A stretch of 64,000 bases of DNA from Brugia malayi. Its lineage: Eukaryota > Nematoda > Chromadorea > Rhabditida > Onchocercidae. This document shows, one piece after another, positions 50,401-61,911 of the stretch. The notes below the pieces were generated by a model. That model was not told where the DNA came from and made no database searches. It saw only the letters and a list, made by a program, of their open reading frames with translations. The stretch lies in contig NW_025062285.1 of the NCBI RefSeq assembly GCF_000002995.4, positions 310,001 through 374,000 of the forward strand, given 5' to 3'. Position 1 is the stretch's first letter, and each line of letters begins with the position of its first letter. The position numbers and the translations under genes are program-made.

Positions 50401-51660
50401 GCACACAGCAAAATTTTATTTTATTTCCAAACATAGTGATAATGATAATGATAATGACAATGACAGTGACAATGATAGTGATAGTGACAGTGACAATGAC
50501 AATGACAGTGATAGTGACAGTGACAATGACAATGACAATGACAGTGATAGTGATAGTGACAATGACAATGACAATGACAATGACAATGACAATGACAGTG
50601 ATAGTGACAATGACAATGACAATGACAATGACAATGACAATGACAGTGATAGTGACAATGACAATGACAATGACAATGACAATGACAATGACAGTGATAG
50701 TGACAATGACAATGACAATGACAATGACAATGACAATGACAATGACAGTGATAGTGATAGTGACAATGACAATGACAATGACAATGACAATGACAATGAC
50801 AATGACAATGACAGTGATAGTGATAGTGATAGTGACAATGACAATGACAGTGATAGTGACAGTGACAATGACAATGACAATGACAGTGATAGTGATAGTG
50901 ACAATGACAATGACAATGACAATGACAATGACAATGACAGTGATAGTGACAGTGACAATGACAATGACAGTGATAGTGACAATGACAATGACAATGACAA
51001 TGACAATGACAATGACAATAACAGTGACACTGACATTTTCAAAGAATTAATTTCAAATCTATAATAACAATTAGGGATGGAAACAATAGGCCATTGTTTA
51101 CTTTCAATATTCGTAGCATAACTTCCAATAATGAAATCCTGTGGAATTTCAAAAAACTTCTTTTCAATAAAGCAGATGGTGCAAAAAGTACATAAAACAA
51201 ATTTGGGGATAGTTTCCAAATTTGGGATTTGACTGTGAAAAATTCGATCAGACTTATTAATTTTTACAAATTACGATTTTATTTCGAATTTTAGTCAATT
51301 TGAGATTTGATAAGAAGGCAAAATAATAAACCAATCTAGCATATTATTTATGTAATTTTTATTTTATTTTATTTTTTTTTTTTGGATATCAAATTGCAAC
51401 AATTTTCTCTGTTCGTCGAGAATAATTGTGAAATAAAAAATGAAATGAACAGAAATTGGCATATATTTTCTGTCCGTAAAATTAATCATTCCGGAAAGTA
51501 ACAGTAAGTATTGGCCAAAAAAAAGAGAGAGTTGTTGTTAGTTTATGGAAATGTTGCAGAAAATATGGAAGGAATACCGACGGGTGGTGTAAATTTGATG
51601 CAAATGATGATTCAGCCATCACTTCGCTACAACAGCAATACAACCGGCAATTATAATTAA
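44483..51660 (+). CDS. MOLO1-domain single-pass membrane protein (levamisole-receptor modulator family), complete, 10 exons
   Basis: Exons: 44483-44592, 45686-45822, 45954-46027, 46324-46406, 47333-47447, 47541-47597, 47757-47930, 48314-48453, 48984-49027, 51560-51660. All junction phases agree (1035 nt, 344 residues). Features: signal peptide (1-31, hydrophobic HLAHFVFLISTASA); lumenal MOLO1/TPM-like domain starting at VCDPDKVIS (71-79), with the family CxC pair (Cys101, Cys103) and Cys111, then FARLLRERWLMGECDEDILF (145-164); linker; transmembrane segment (about 279-301); short cytoplasmic tail starting TSVRRGSPR. C. elegans MOLO-1 is an auxiliary subunit that raises gating of levamisole-type acetylcholine receptors; family members vary in role, so the exact function is inference. 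Exons 4 and 9 were placed by phase and content. Introns carry a higher-order minisatellite and a TGACAA-type array. The start was chosen because only this ATG gives a signal peptide in frame. Confidence 0.85.
44844..45391. repeat. Higher-order minisatellite: 19-bp monomer in a 95-bp five-monomer unit
   Basis: The monomer is CTCTTCCTTTATCAGTGAG. Five successive monomers differ in a fixed order (TTTGTCAGTTAT, CTTTTATCAGTGAAC, CCTTTATCAGTGAGC, CCTTTATCAGTGAGT, CCTTTATCAGTGAGC). The marker TTTGTCAGTTATTTC recurs at exactly 95-bp steps five times (44868, 44963, 45058, 45153, 45248). The last 100 bp drift to a TTTCTTTATCAG form. It lies in intron 1 of the MOLO1-like gene. Confidence 0.92.
48463..48545. 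repeat. Short CTTAC-rich minisatellite just after a 5' splice site
   Basis: Three to four copies of CCTTACTTACTTACTCTGAT and shorter forms, starting about 20 bp after the exon 8 donor of the MOLO1-like gene. CCTTAC is the exact reverse complement of that donor (GTAAGG). Confidence 0.8.
50436..51030. repeat. Hexanucleotide array of GACAAT/GATAGT units in the last intron of the MOLO1-like gene
   Basis: About 600 bp of six-base units, GACAAT, GACAGT and GATAGT, arranged in blocks (four to eight GACAAT, then AGTGATAGTGAC). All six frames stay open because the unit is six bases: (Asp-Asn/Ser)n and (Met-Thr/Val-Ile)n on plus, (Ser-Leu)n on minus. None joins the exons in phase without a better splice path, so it is not coding. 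Confidence 0.95.
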
Positions 51661-53882
51661 CTTTTCTTTTCTTTCTTTCTTCTCTTTTTTTTTTATTTTT
51701 TCATTTTTTCCATTTTTTTTTTTTTTTTTTGCATTTACATATATTTTATTCGATCAAAAATTTCCCTCAATGAACTATGAACTTTATTTGGGAAAAAATC
51801 AATTATTATTATTATTATAGTATGAAAGCAAGAAAGCTTATCAAGATAAAAAAACGTTGTATTTATATTGTAAAAATTTATTTATAAAACATTCATAATT
51901 TTTAATATTAATGAATATAATAATATAAGATACGAATTATTGATTGGTTCTGTCAAAATTTTAAACAAAAAAATTTAGTGAAATGAATGAGATAAACTAA
52001 ATGGCACAAAAAAATGGTAAAAATTAAGCATTAATTGAGCAGAATATGAGATAACGGGTGATAATTAGATGAAAGAAAGAAAAGTTTTGCTTATTTTTGA
52101 TTTCCAATTTAAGTAATATTTTTGATTTCATTTTCATTTTCATTCTTAAAATGAATACTCATATATTATCCTTCACAATTTCTTGCATTCTATTATCATT
52201 GCTACCTATTAAACCTTTAAACTTTAAAATTTTCCAAATATTTACTTTTCTTTTAAATACTTTTTTCTTTTTGAAATTTAATATTTTTGAGGTATGATGT
52301 AACAGGTGGTCTTTTAATTTCTCTTATTTTTTTTCCTTTTTCTTCGTTTTTTTTTTTGGAATTAAAAGGCACATATTATTGTCACAGATTCAGACCTATT
52401 TAAAATTATAACAATTATTTTTGCAATCATTCTCACATACTGTTTTAATAGACACTTTTCTCTCTTTCAATTCGAATGAACTTGAAGAATCGTAGTGAGT
52501 TGTATTGTCAGATTAATTAATTCAAACTTCTCAAATATATGAAAGTAATATCAATGGCTTAATAAGTAGACAATGTCTTAACAAATTGTTTACATTATAC
52601 AAATAAAAAATGAATTTCTCCCAGTAATTTTGATATATTTTAAAATAAATTCTGTAGTATTATCAAAAATGAAATGAAAATAATAAGTGAATTAACTTTC
52701 TTCTTTTCAGCTTTCAAATATTTTGCATTATAAAAATTACCTTTGTTCAATTTCAAGCAAATCATTTTCACTATTTGATTATTTTATCATTTTGATCGAA
52801 ATTTGATAGTATATAGCTGCCGTATCTTCCATTGCTTAGCCGTTAAATCAATTTCAACGACTTAAAGCACAAAACTAAAATTCAAATAAATTGAAATCAA
52901 ATTTATCAATAGAAATTTTCACCTTTTAGGCATAAATCATCGCTATCAATTGGTCTGAGCGAACGAATTAATAATGAAAATTGAAAGCGTGAAATATTTT
53001 GAGGTTAGCATAAAATCAATTAATTAAACATTGATACATCAAATATTTTGAGATTAGAACAACGGCAAAACTGTCGTCTGATAATTAGATGAGATAACTA
53101 ATTGCACTTACGTGAGAGTACTTGACGTTTTTACGCTTAAATATTAGCATAGCAGGAAATTAGTTGAATTAAAAGCTACAAATAATTTTCTTGGCAGCAA
53201 TTTCGTTTGATTCCATTGTATTCCATTCATGTTTGTGGCTAATAATCTCCATTTCACATTTATTTTTAAAATTTTTAAATTTTTTCTTTTTTTGTTTTTC
53301 CTTCTTTTTTTTTGTTTTTGTTTTTGTTTTTGTTTTTTTGTTATTGAATATAAAGAAATGAAAAGCATGGCAATTCATAAATAAAAACACATGCATGCAC
53401 ACATGCATTTTACTTCTGCAGTTATCATTTTTGCACTTCACATTTGTACTTGTGAAAAACTTTTGAAATTTTATAATAAAAGTAGCTATTAAAGTAAATT
53501 GTTTAGAAATTTACGCTTTGTAAACAATGAAATGTGTCCATTCATTTAAATTACTGATTTTAAGAAAATTTTATTATCATAATTCAAAATTTTCCAATTT
53601 TAATTACTACATTAATTTTTTTTTTCAATGACATAATGATTGAATTACTGATAAACTGATTAATTGATTGAATGTGATAAGAAATGCAGTAGCAACAAAT
53701 TGAAGGATAGATAGTCACATTATATTTTATTGGAATTTGAATTAAAATTTTAATTTTGACTCAAATAATTTTTTTATTGCTCTTTCAGTTAAACTTTAAT
53801 TGCTGTCAAATAATTTTGCTTTCTTTTTTTCCATTTTCCTTTTTATCACTTTAATCCTAACTGTGTCACTATTTAAGCTTTA
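51661..53882. other. Intergenic region and 3' flank of the MOLO1-like gene
   Basis: About 2.2 kb of AT-rich DNA containing poly-T runs just after the stop codon and a TTTTTG-repeat tract (about 53297-53340). No gene recognised, and no close AATAAA after the MOLO1-like stop. Confidence 0.6.
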
Positions 53883-54544
53883 ATGGACCAAGGAAGTATA
53901 TGGCGACCAGATGGTAAGTTTCAAATGAATTTTATGTGAGTGAACGGTAGATAATTATGCATTCTTTATTAATTACAAATAATTAGTTTTTCATAGGAAA
54001 TTCATATTGATAAGAAAAGCATAAAATGTTGGAAACGTTATCAGTGCATATCAGTGGTTAGTGGTTAGTTGTGATACCCTATGCAATCATTTTAGTAACT
54101 TTTTTTTTTTGTTTACTTTGCTTTTATTGTGTAACGTTTCATTGATTTTTCATTTATTTCTTATACTTATATTAGGTATTTTAGTCTATTAGTCATATTC
54201 CAATTAAATAATTAAATTCTTTCAGTTTCTGGACAATCACGCGCAGAAATATAATTTCAGACTATTATTTACTGCCATCCTTTGAGAATCTAACATATTT
54301 ATGTACACATTTTGTTGTTTACTTGTTATCGTACTAGTAAATTTGCTTTCTTTTTTGATAATAAATAAAAAAAGTTTCGTGAAAAAAAAAAAAAAAAAAG
54401 AAAAGCGAAATGAGAAAAATTCTCATTCAAAGGTCACATCGAATAATGAAGAGTTAATTTACACTCTGTAATAACTGAAAAGAAAAAGTTAAGAAGTATT
54501 ACTTTCATCAAATGTTAATTAAAAATATAAATTATCTAAAGTAT

Positions 54545-54589
<45 letters not shown>

Positions 54590-55526
54590 GTTGCATCAGA
54601 ATCCTTACAATATTTTAATTTGTAAATAATCACAGTTTGTAGTGCAATGATTGTTTATTTGAATATTGCATAGAGCAAAGTGAACGACTTTTCTTCATTT
54701 CATACTTTAATGAGTGATTGAACACTTATTTATGGCTAAGTGTGTGCATTGTTTACAATGGCGCAATGTGTTCAATCCAATTTCTATTTGCTTATTTAAT
54801 TTACCAATTCAATTTGCAATATGGAAATATCGTATTGATCTTCCGATCTGATAGAATATTGAATATTGCCACTGCACAAGGAGCTAAACCGGTTGTCCTG
54901 ATTGAACGTAACAACCCTCACGCAATTCACTTCAACGATAGTGACGTGCGTAATGGCGCAGCAGAAACGGTGACGGAGCGAAAGAACGATGCCTTAGAGG
55001 ACTGCTGGTACTATTTAATTATCACTTTGTTCATTTGTTTCCTATTATTGTAAGTTGCCGTGTACGGTATTGAAATGAGCGTGATATTGGATAAGCGTGA
55101 TATTTAATAAACGTGATATTGAAATAAGCGTAATATTCGATAAGCGTGATATTTAATAAACGTGATATTGAAATAAGCGTAATATTCGATAAGCGTGATA
55201 TTTAATAAACGTGATATTGAAATAAGCGTGATATTGAAATAAGCGTAATATTCGATAAGCGTGATATTTAATAAACGTGATATTGAAATAAGCGTGATAT
55301 TCGATAAGCGTGATATTTAATAAACGTGATATTGAAATAAGCGTGATATTGAAATAAGCGTGATATTCGATAAGCGTGATATTTAGTAAACGTGATATTG
55401 AAATAGGCGTAATATTGTGATAATGAAATAAGTGTGATTATTGTACGATATCGTATAAAACAATAAAGCTATCATCAACGTTGTGGAATTACTAAGCAGC
55501 ACGAACAGTTATTTTGCATTAATTAA
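53883..55526 (+). CDS. Small tail-anchored membrane protein (candidate gene)
   Basis: Proposed exons: 53883-53913 (MDQGSIWRPD, then a strong GTAAGT donor), 54881-55049 and possibly 55469-55526. The second exon begins after GCACAAG and reads GAKPVVLIERNNPHAIHF..., an acidic/polar region, then DALEDCWYYLIITLFICF, a hydrophobic segment of about 16-18 residues. There are two endings. Read-through gives ...FLLL and TAA at 55053, with an AATAAA at about 55462. Use of the perfect GTAAGT donor at 55050 splices to 55469 and adds YHQRCGITKQHEQLFCIN and a stop; phases agree. The higher GC of both exons against their surroundings and phase agreement support it. The AAG acceptors are unusual. Family not recognised. 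The orientation suggests a C-terminal membrane anchor with a cytosolic N-terminus. Confidence 0.4.
54549..54589. repeat. (TC)n microsatellite
   Basis: About twenty TC units, inside the proposed intron 1 of the small membrane-protein gene. Confidence 0.95.
55075..55432. repeat. Composite 49-bp minisatellite built from about 16-bp subunits
   Basis: Subunits are ATAAGCGTGATATTTA, ATAAACGTGATATTGAA and ATAAGCGTAATATTCG. They combine into a repeating 49-bp unit, with occasional extra single subunits. The array starts about 25 bp after the GTAAGT at 55050 and ends about 35 bp before the possible final exon at 55469, so it fills that intron or 3' UTR. Confidence 0.9.
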
Positions 55527-58500
55527 ATTTTTAGTTTTAAGATTTATAATTCAATATTTTGGTATTTTCATCTGAAAAAAAAAATGCTCGAAAAGAGAAA
55601 GTTTTAAATTTTATACTTTTACCAAAAAGAAATCCAGAACAAGGCATCGTAGTTGATTCAATGGAATTTTTATAATTAAATTTATATATTTCTTTGTATA
55701 TATAAAATAATATGGTAATACGAAGGCCAAATTGATTCAATTAATTTTTAAATTTTAATTAACAGAATACTAGAAAACTAGTAATTATCGATTTAATTAT
55801 GCTAGCAATTACTAAAAGTTAGAAATATGCATAAATATCAAAATGGAATTATTATTGGAAATTATTATATATATGTAAATTATTATTGAATTATTATATA
55901 AATTATTATTGAAATTGCTGTTTTCAACGAAATTTTTTTTTAAAAAGAAAAGAATTACAGCTAATTCAATGAATGTTTCTCTTATTGCAATGATTTTAAA
56001 CTTTCACTGATAAATACAATTAATTAGAGGTGAATTCACATTGCTTTTACATTTTAACCTTTGTAAAAATGCGAAAATAAATTTAAAAAAAGCAGAATAA
56101 AAAAATTCCCTCATTAGTGAGCGTTTTTAATTAGTTTCGTATATGATAAATAAATTAATTAGTGTTTAGTCGATTTTCCTATTTCGAAAAAAGCACAAAG
56201 AGCACAAAGAAATGAATTAGATGCAAATAAAAACATTGCAAAATCAATGTGTGATAGAAGCAATATAGAAATGCTAAATTATTAGCATAATATAAGCATA
56301 ATTAGTACCTTAGAAAGTTAATTTGCTAATCAGTTAATCAGTCAATTGATCAATTAGTTAATCAGTTAACTATTTATCATTCATTCATAACTGACTGTTC
56401 TGAGTCGAATACTACAGTATTTATCGATTAAATCGATCAAATAAAAGTTAGACAATAACTATTTATGTGATCGTTGAACTTTCCTTTCATTTCATTTCAA
56501 TTTATTTCAATTCATTTCATTTCAATTCATTTCCTTTCATTTCATTTCAATTCATTTCATTTCATTTCAATTCAATTCAATTCAATTCAATTCAATTCAA
56601 TTCAATTCATTTCATTTCATTTCAATTCAATTCCTTTCATTTCATTTCAATTCATTTCATTTCCTTTCATTTCCTTTCCTTTCCTTTCATTTCATTTCAT
56701 TTCAATTCATTTCCTTTCATTTCCTTTCATTTCATTTCATTTCAATTCATTTCCTTTCATTTCAATTCATTTCCTTTCATTTCATTTCGATTCATTTCAA
56801 TCCATTCACACTGACAACTGCAAGTTGAATCTTTGCAGTATTTTTAAATCTCACTGTCTATGCTTTTGTGGTGCGATAGAAATTTGCATATATAAATTAC
56901 ACAAATACAAATTGCATAGAATAATTTAATGAAAAGTGATGGGGCTTGAATATTGCCTTTGCAAAAGTTATATAAATGTGAATCAGCAAAAATGAAACAA
57001 TTTAAAAAGTATAGTAAATTTGATTTTGAGGATTTGATAATGTCAATGAGAGAAATATGGAATTTAGCTCTGTGAAAAGAAAGAAGTGAAGTGAGAGAGA
57101 AGAACAGAAAAGAGAGACTGATTACTTACTATTTAATATCAGTTTTACTTACTTTTGCTAAATTAATTACTATTCTTACAGAACGGACAGAATTAATTAA
57201 TTTATCATTAAATAGCACAGAAAATGAAATAATTGCCATTTCAATATGCCATTAAATTCAAAATAGAAATATTTGAGATCATAGTGGTTCATCATATTAG
57301 CATATTAGTTCGTGTGACAGTGATAAGTTGGAAAGCTTTCATCTCATCACTTCACTGTCAAATCAGAAACATTCTAATTAATTAATTAATTAATTTTAGC
57401 TATCATAAATTAATGGTGCATTGTTGCCAAAGAGTGTTGCAGAGAAACAGTTTAGAAGGAACAGTTCGGTGTACGATATTACTTCGAAAATAAAAATTTT
57501 TCAAACATTCTAAAAATGCAAATGAAAAAGCACAAAAAGAAAAAAAAAAGAATAAACAATAAATTTGTTAAAATGAAATGAAAAAGGCAAATGATAAAGC
57601 CTTTTTAAAATTCAAATCGACAATGTATATAATTTCATTTCTTCTTTTAAATGACATTACATTAGCACAAGAATTACATTAACAATGTCACAGATATTCT
57701 TCAATTGGGAAATTAAATTTTACTATGAAAAATTCCAATTTCATTTATACATTAAATTTCTTTCATTTCAAAATACAATTGCTTTGGATAATTTAAATTT
57801 TGGAAAAAAAAAGAAATCAATTAAATTCCAGGAAAAAAAAAAGGAAATGAAATAATTCGAAATTTTAAAAAGTAAATCTAACAAATTTATGTGTCACTTT
57901 CAATAAAAAAGCAAAACATCGTCACTTTATCATAATATGTCTCATTTAATTTCACTTAATATCCAACAAAAAGAGAACAAAATTGCTAATAAAAATCTAA
58001 AAAGAAAGAACTTTATCAAAGCACTGATAAATTTTTCACGTGCAAATTTTGACTTTCACGTGCGTCAGTTGTTGACTATCAGTTGATTACAGTTTATCAG
58101 CTGATTACATATATCATTGTTTACATCATTTGAATTTCATTTGCCATTTCGTACTTGTAGTAGTTACATGTATAACAGCATCTCTCTCGAATATCCGTCT
58201 TATCACAGCTGAAAAGTAATCAGAAATTTTTAAAATATTCACTTTTTACAAAAAAAATAGAGAAATAATTCGTCAAATAATTCTAAAAATAAATTTTAAA
58301 ATTTACATATTAGATTTGTTTTTTTTCACTAATAGCAATCGAAATTTTTACTTTTCGTTCCTTTTTTTTTTCTTTTCTTCCAGTTACATAAATCATAAAA
58401 AATATTCCAAAAATACTAATAGTTTTGACAAAATTTAACAACGCTTAAAAAATTTTAGTTTTTTAGAAAAAAAAAAATATTTATAATAAATTAAATTATC

Positions 58501-59417
58501 ATTACTTTTCGTCAACGACTTACGTTAGATACGTTAATAAAATTATTATTACATTTTAACCGAAATTATTAGCGTAAAAGTTGGAATAACTTACGAATGG
58601 AAAATTTTGAGAATCTCGCAATATCTTGATTTGTCGAGACAACTACTATCAGCCATCATATTTGAACTGTTGTCTAAAACTTTTTAATCTTTCGATCGTT
58701 CTCCTTTTTCCTTTTCTTTCTTTTGTTTAAAAATAACAACAAAAAAACAACATTGAAAGAGAAAAGTCTCATTAAACAACAGAACATTCGGCACAGTATC
58801 CCACATTATTTACCTTTTCAAGGTTATTAATACTAATTAACATTTTGTACCTTTGATTTTAGTTAATTGTTTTTTGCTTGGGTTAACATTTTAATATATT
58901 TAAAACAGCAAATTCTTCACACTTTTAGAATTATGTCAAAAGATTGCTCTAATTAATGAAATTGCTCGAGCGTAAGCAATTTTGGGATTAATTACTTCAG
59001 GCTCGGATGTAAATTAATGAGCCTGAATTTTGTGGCTATGAGATGATAAGAAAAAGGGATGATAGAATGGAGCAAAAAATGAACAGAATTGGTGCAGAAT
59101 ATAACCATCGTTGTTTACTGTAAACAGACGTAATCAACGTGTAACACGTGATGCTGAAGTAACTCTGGAAAAGAGGCTAAAATTATTTATGTTTCAGTGA
59201 GAATATAATGTCAAATGCACAACCATTATACCCTCATTTCGAAGATTTTTATTAATCCTTGTGAAAGTATGAGAGATTATTCCGCTAAATGTTAAGTATG
59301 CAATATTCACGGTTGAACTTCGGGTCACGTGCGTGACGAGCTGCATCAATCCAAATGTTTACTTTAAGTCATTGATACTTCGTTTTGCACCCATTTTTAA
59401 CAAAGCAAAACACCGGA
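55527..59417. other. Intergenic region before the tRNA gene
   Basis: AT-rich, no gene recognised apart from the pentamer array listed separately. Palindromic CACGTG words occur at about 58037 and 58055 (both TTCACGTGC) and again at about 59146 and 59326, nearer the tRNA. Confidence 0.6.
56487..56803. repeat. (TTTCA/TTCAA/TTTCC)n pentanucleotide array
   Basis: About sixty five-base units: mostly TTTCA, with TTCAA blocks in the centre and TTTCC towards the right. The two long Phe/Ser/His-rich open frames here come from the repeat. Confidence 0.95.
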
Positions 59418-59488
59418 TGCGTCGGCCGGGAATCGAACCCGGGCCGCCCGCGTGGCAGGCGAGCATTCTACCACTGAACCACCGACGC
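59418..59488 (-). tRNA. tRNA-Gly (anticodon GCC)
   Basis: Read on the minus strand this is a 71-nt tRNA without intron. The acceptor stem GCGTCGG pairs perfectly with CCGACGC, followed by discriminator A. The D-arm is GGTTCAGTGGTAGAATGC, the anticodon loop CTGCCAC with anticodon GCC (window 59454-59456), and the T-arm carries GGTTCGATTCC. Internal A and B boxes for RNA polymerase III are thus intact. A TTTT run about 8 nt past the 3' end (59407-59410) can act as terminator. It is almost the same as animal tRNA-Gly(GCC). Confidence 0.98.
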
Positions 59489-61009
59489 GTACGGGTCTGA
59501 GTTTTAATTACTAAAATTTGTAATTTTATATTCATTTCAATTTAACAGTACGATTTTAGTGTATGAGCAAAGCAACAAAGGAATTACTGAGGGGAATGCA
59601 TGGGCAAGCAGAGAAGTCGGTTAGTTTAATTGAAATTAATTAAATGGAAGCAATTAATTATTAACATTTGTTCACTTCAATAGAATGTTATGAAGCAGTA
59701 ATAATTTGTTGAATTAATTACCATCAGATTCGATTATAATTACATACTGTTTGTGTGCTAAGTAATTTTATATGCATTTGAAAAAAAAAAAAAAAAGAAA
59801 TGCTTTTTCGCGCAAAAAAAAAAGACAAAAGAAAAAGGAATTTGAAATTGTTAACAAAAGAAACGATGCTAAAGCACAAGCAACTAACTGTACAGGTATT
59901 GCTTTTGGAATGCATAGTTTGTTGAATTTAATTGAAATAAGTGTGAAAAGAAGAAAGTAAATATTACAAATTTAAATACAAAAAAATAAAAAGAAAAGAA
60001 AAAATATATTAGCTATTGAAAATGTTTATGAAAATAAACGAAGAAAAGTTTTTGGATAGATATTAGAAGACATAACTGATAGAATAAAATTAATCAAATC
60101 TACACTTTTGATCTAATACCCTCTTCTAGTCTAAAACTTTTTTTGATTATTACAAAGTATCTAATCAATTATACTTGTCACATATCGATTAATTCCTATC
60201 AAATTTGTCAGTTCCAAGAAATTCATTACTTGGCTAAGTTTTACTTTTGATCTTCAAATGAGGCCAATTATGTATGATCATCCAAACTTCTCACATTACT
60301 ATCAAACAATTAATCACTTAAAAAATTTAATTAAGAAGTAAAGAGAAGCGAGGAAAAAAGAAAGATGAAATAAGCAATAATAATAATAGTACGAAATACA
60401 TAACAAATAGTAATGTAATTGATAATTTCATGAAAATTACTGAAACTAAATTTAAAAAAACACTGCTAAAAGGGAAAACATCAGACATTTGTGATCGGTA
60501 AAATCATTTTAGCAAAGAAAAAAGTGTGAATGTGTGTATGTGTGTGTGTGTACCCTTTAAAGTGGGTAAGTTAGCCATGCCCATGCGAATTAGCAATTTG
60601 AATGCTAAGAAATTAGCGAAATTATAAAGTACGGAAATAGTTTTTCATTTTTAAGAAAGCAATCGATTTTTGTATTTGCAATGAAATAAACAAAATTACT
60701 GTTTAAAAATGAAATTATTGTTGTAAGAGTATTAGTTGACTCATCGATAAAGCAATGCTAACATTTGAGTGTATTGGTAAATTTGAATAATTAGAATTAG
60801 TAGCAAATAGAAGGTCAAACTACTTTGAATAAAGATTAAATCAATTTTGACCTAACCTAAAATTTATATTTGATGGATAGAATTTGTATGGATGATAGTG
60901 ATGCAAAATAGATGATATTCAATTGCATTTTGCTATCCATAGTAATATTTTATAATGAAATAGAAAAAGAAAAGCAAAAAGTAAGAATAAAACTGATAGA
61001 CTTGAAAAA

Positions 61010-61195
61010 TTAAAGGTGATAAGCTTTAGAAGGTGAAAGTGATAAGCTTGAAAAACTAAAAGTGATAAGCTTGAAAAAGTAAAAGTGATAAGCTTTAGAA
61101 TGTGAAAGTGATAAGCTTTAGAATGTGAAAGTGATAAGCCTTAGAATGTGAAAGTGATAAGCTTAAAAAACTAAAAGTGATAAGCTTAAAAATGA
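61010..61195. repeat. Degenerate 23-bp minisatellite
   Basis: About eight copies of GTGATAAGCTTTAGAATGTG plus AAA. Two unit types alternate (TTTAGAATGTGAAA and TTGAAAAACTAAAA). Confidence 0.88.
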
Positions 61196-61386
61196 GAAGT
61201 TTTAAACAAAAAGAATAAAAAATATAAAAAGAAAAAATTTCTTCTCTAAAAATTGGAATTGTTTACTATTTTGCATTCTTACTTTTCAGTCCATCAGGAA
61301 AGTATATGAAAACTAAGTTATTAATCAATGCCGCATATTTCTCAAAAACGAAATTACAAACATTTGTTTGCGACTAATTTTATCTG

Positions 61387-61461
<75 letters not shown>

Positions 61462-61501
61462 ACACACACACACATACACATTACATACACACACACATAC
61501 A
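61387..61501. repeat. (CA)n microsatellite
   Basis: About fifty CA units with a few TA interruptions. Confidence 0.95.
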
Positions 61502-61911
61502 TAATCTATCTAAAGTTATGCTTGATTATCACTATTCTTGTCATCAGTATCACTATAATTATCACTAATATCACTGTCATATAAATTTACTAAAGCCTTT
61601 TGTTAACTTTCATCCTATTTGCATGAATAAAAGTTGCAATTTCGTTCAAATGTTGCATTTATCAAAACAAAATTAAACACAAATCTCATTTTCGATGCAT
61701 TTTCCATGCATAAACTTTCTGATATTTTCCTCTTTCTCTCTTATTTCTCTCATTTTAATTTAAATTCCAAAATTTGAACTCTTTCAAAGCATTTTTTAAT
61801 GCTATTAAAAGCAATGATTTGAACATTTGTCATTACTGTTATGCTTCTTTCATTTTTTCCTTTTTTCTCTTCCAAACTTTCTTTCCGCTTTTTCAAGAAG
61901 AGAGAAAAGAT

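Larger units (their letters stand above)
59489..61911. other. Intergenic region between the tRNA and the TSP1 gene
   Basis: AT-rich, with the CA microsatellite and a 23-bp minisatellite listed separately. No gene recognised. It would hold the 3' UTR of the minus-strand TSP1 gene, but no clear AATAAA on that strand was seen close to its stop. Confidence 0.55.

Noticed and set aside
50336..51219. Long Asp-Asn/Asp-Ser, Met-Thr and Ser-Leu reading frames (up to 267 codons)
   Set aside because: Products of a six-base repeat inside an intron of the MOLO1-like gene.
56467..56929. Phe/Ser/His-rich frames of 115 and 151 codons
   Set aside because: Pentanucleotide array; two frames are open together and have no non-repeat domain.
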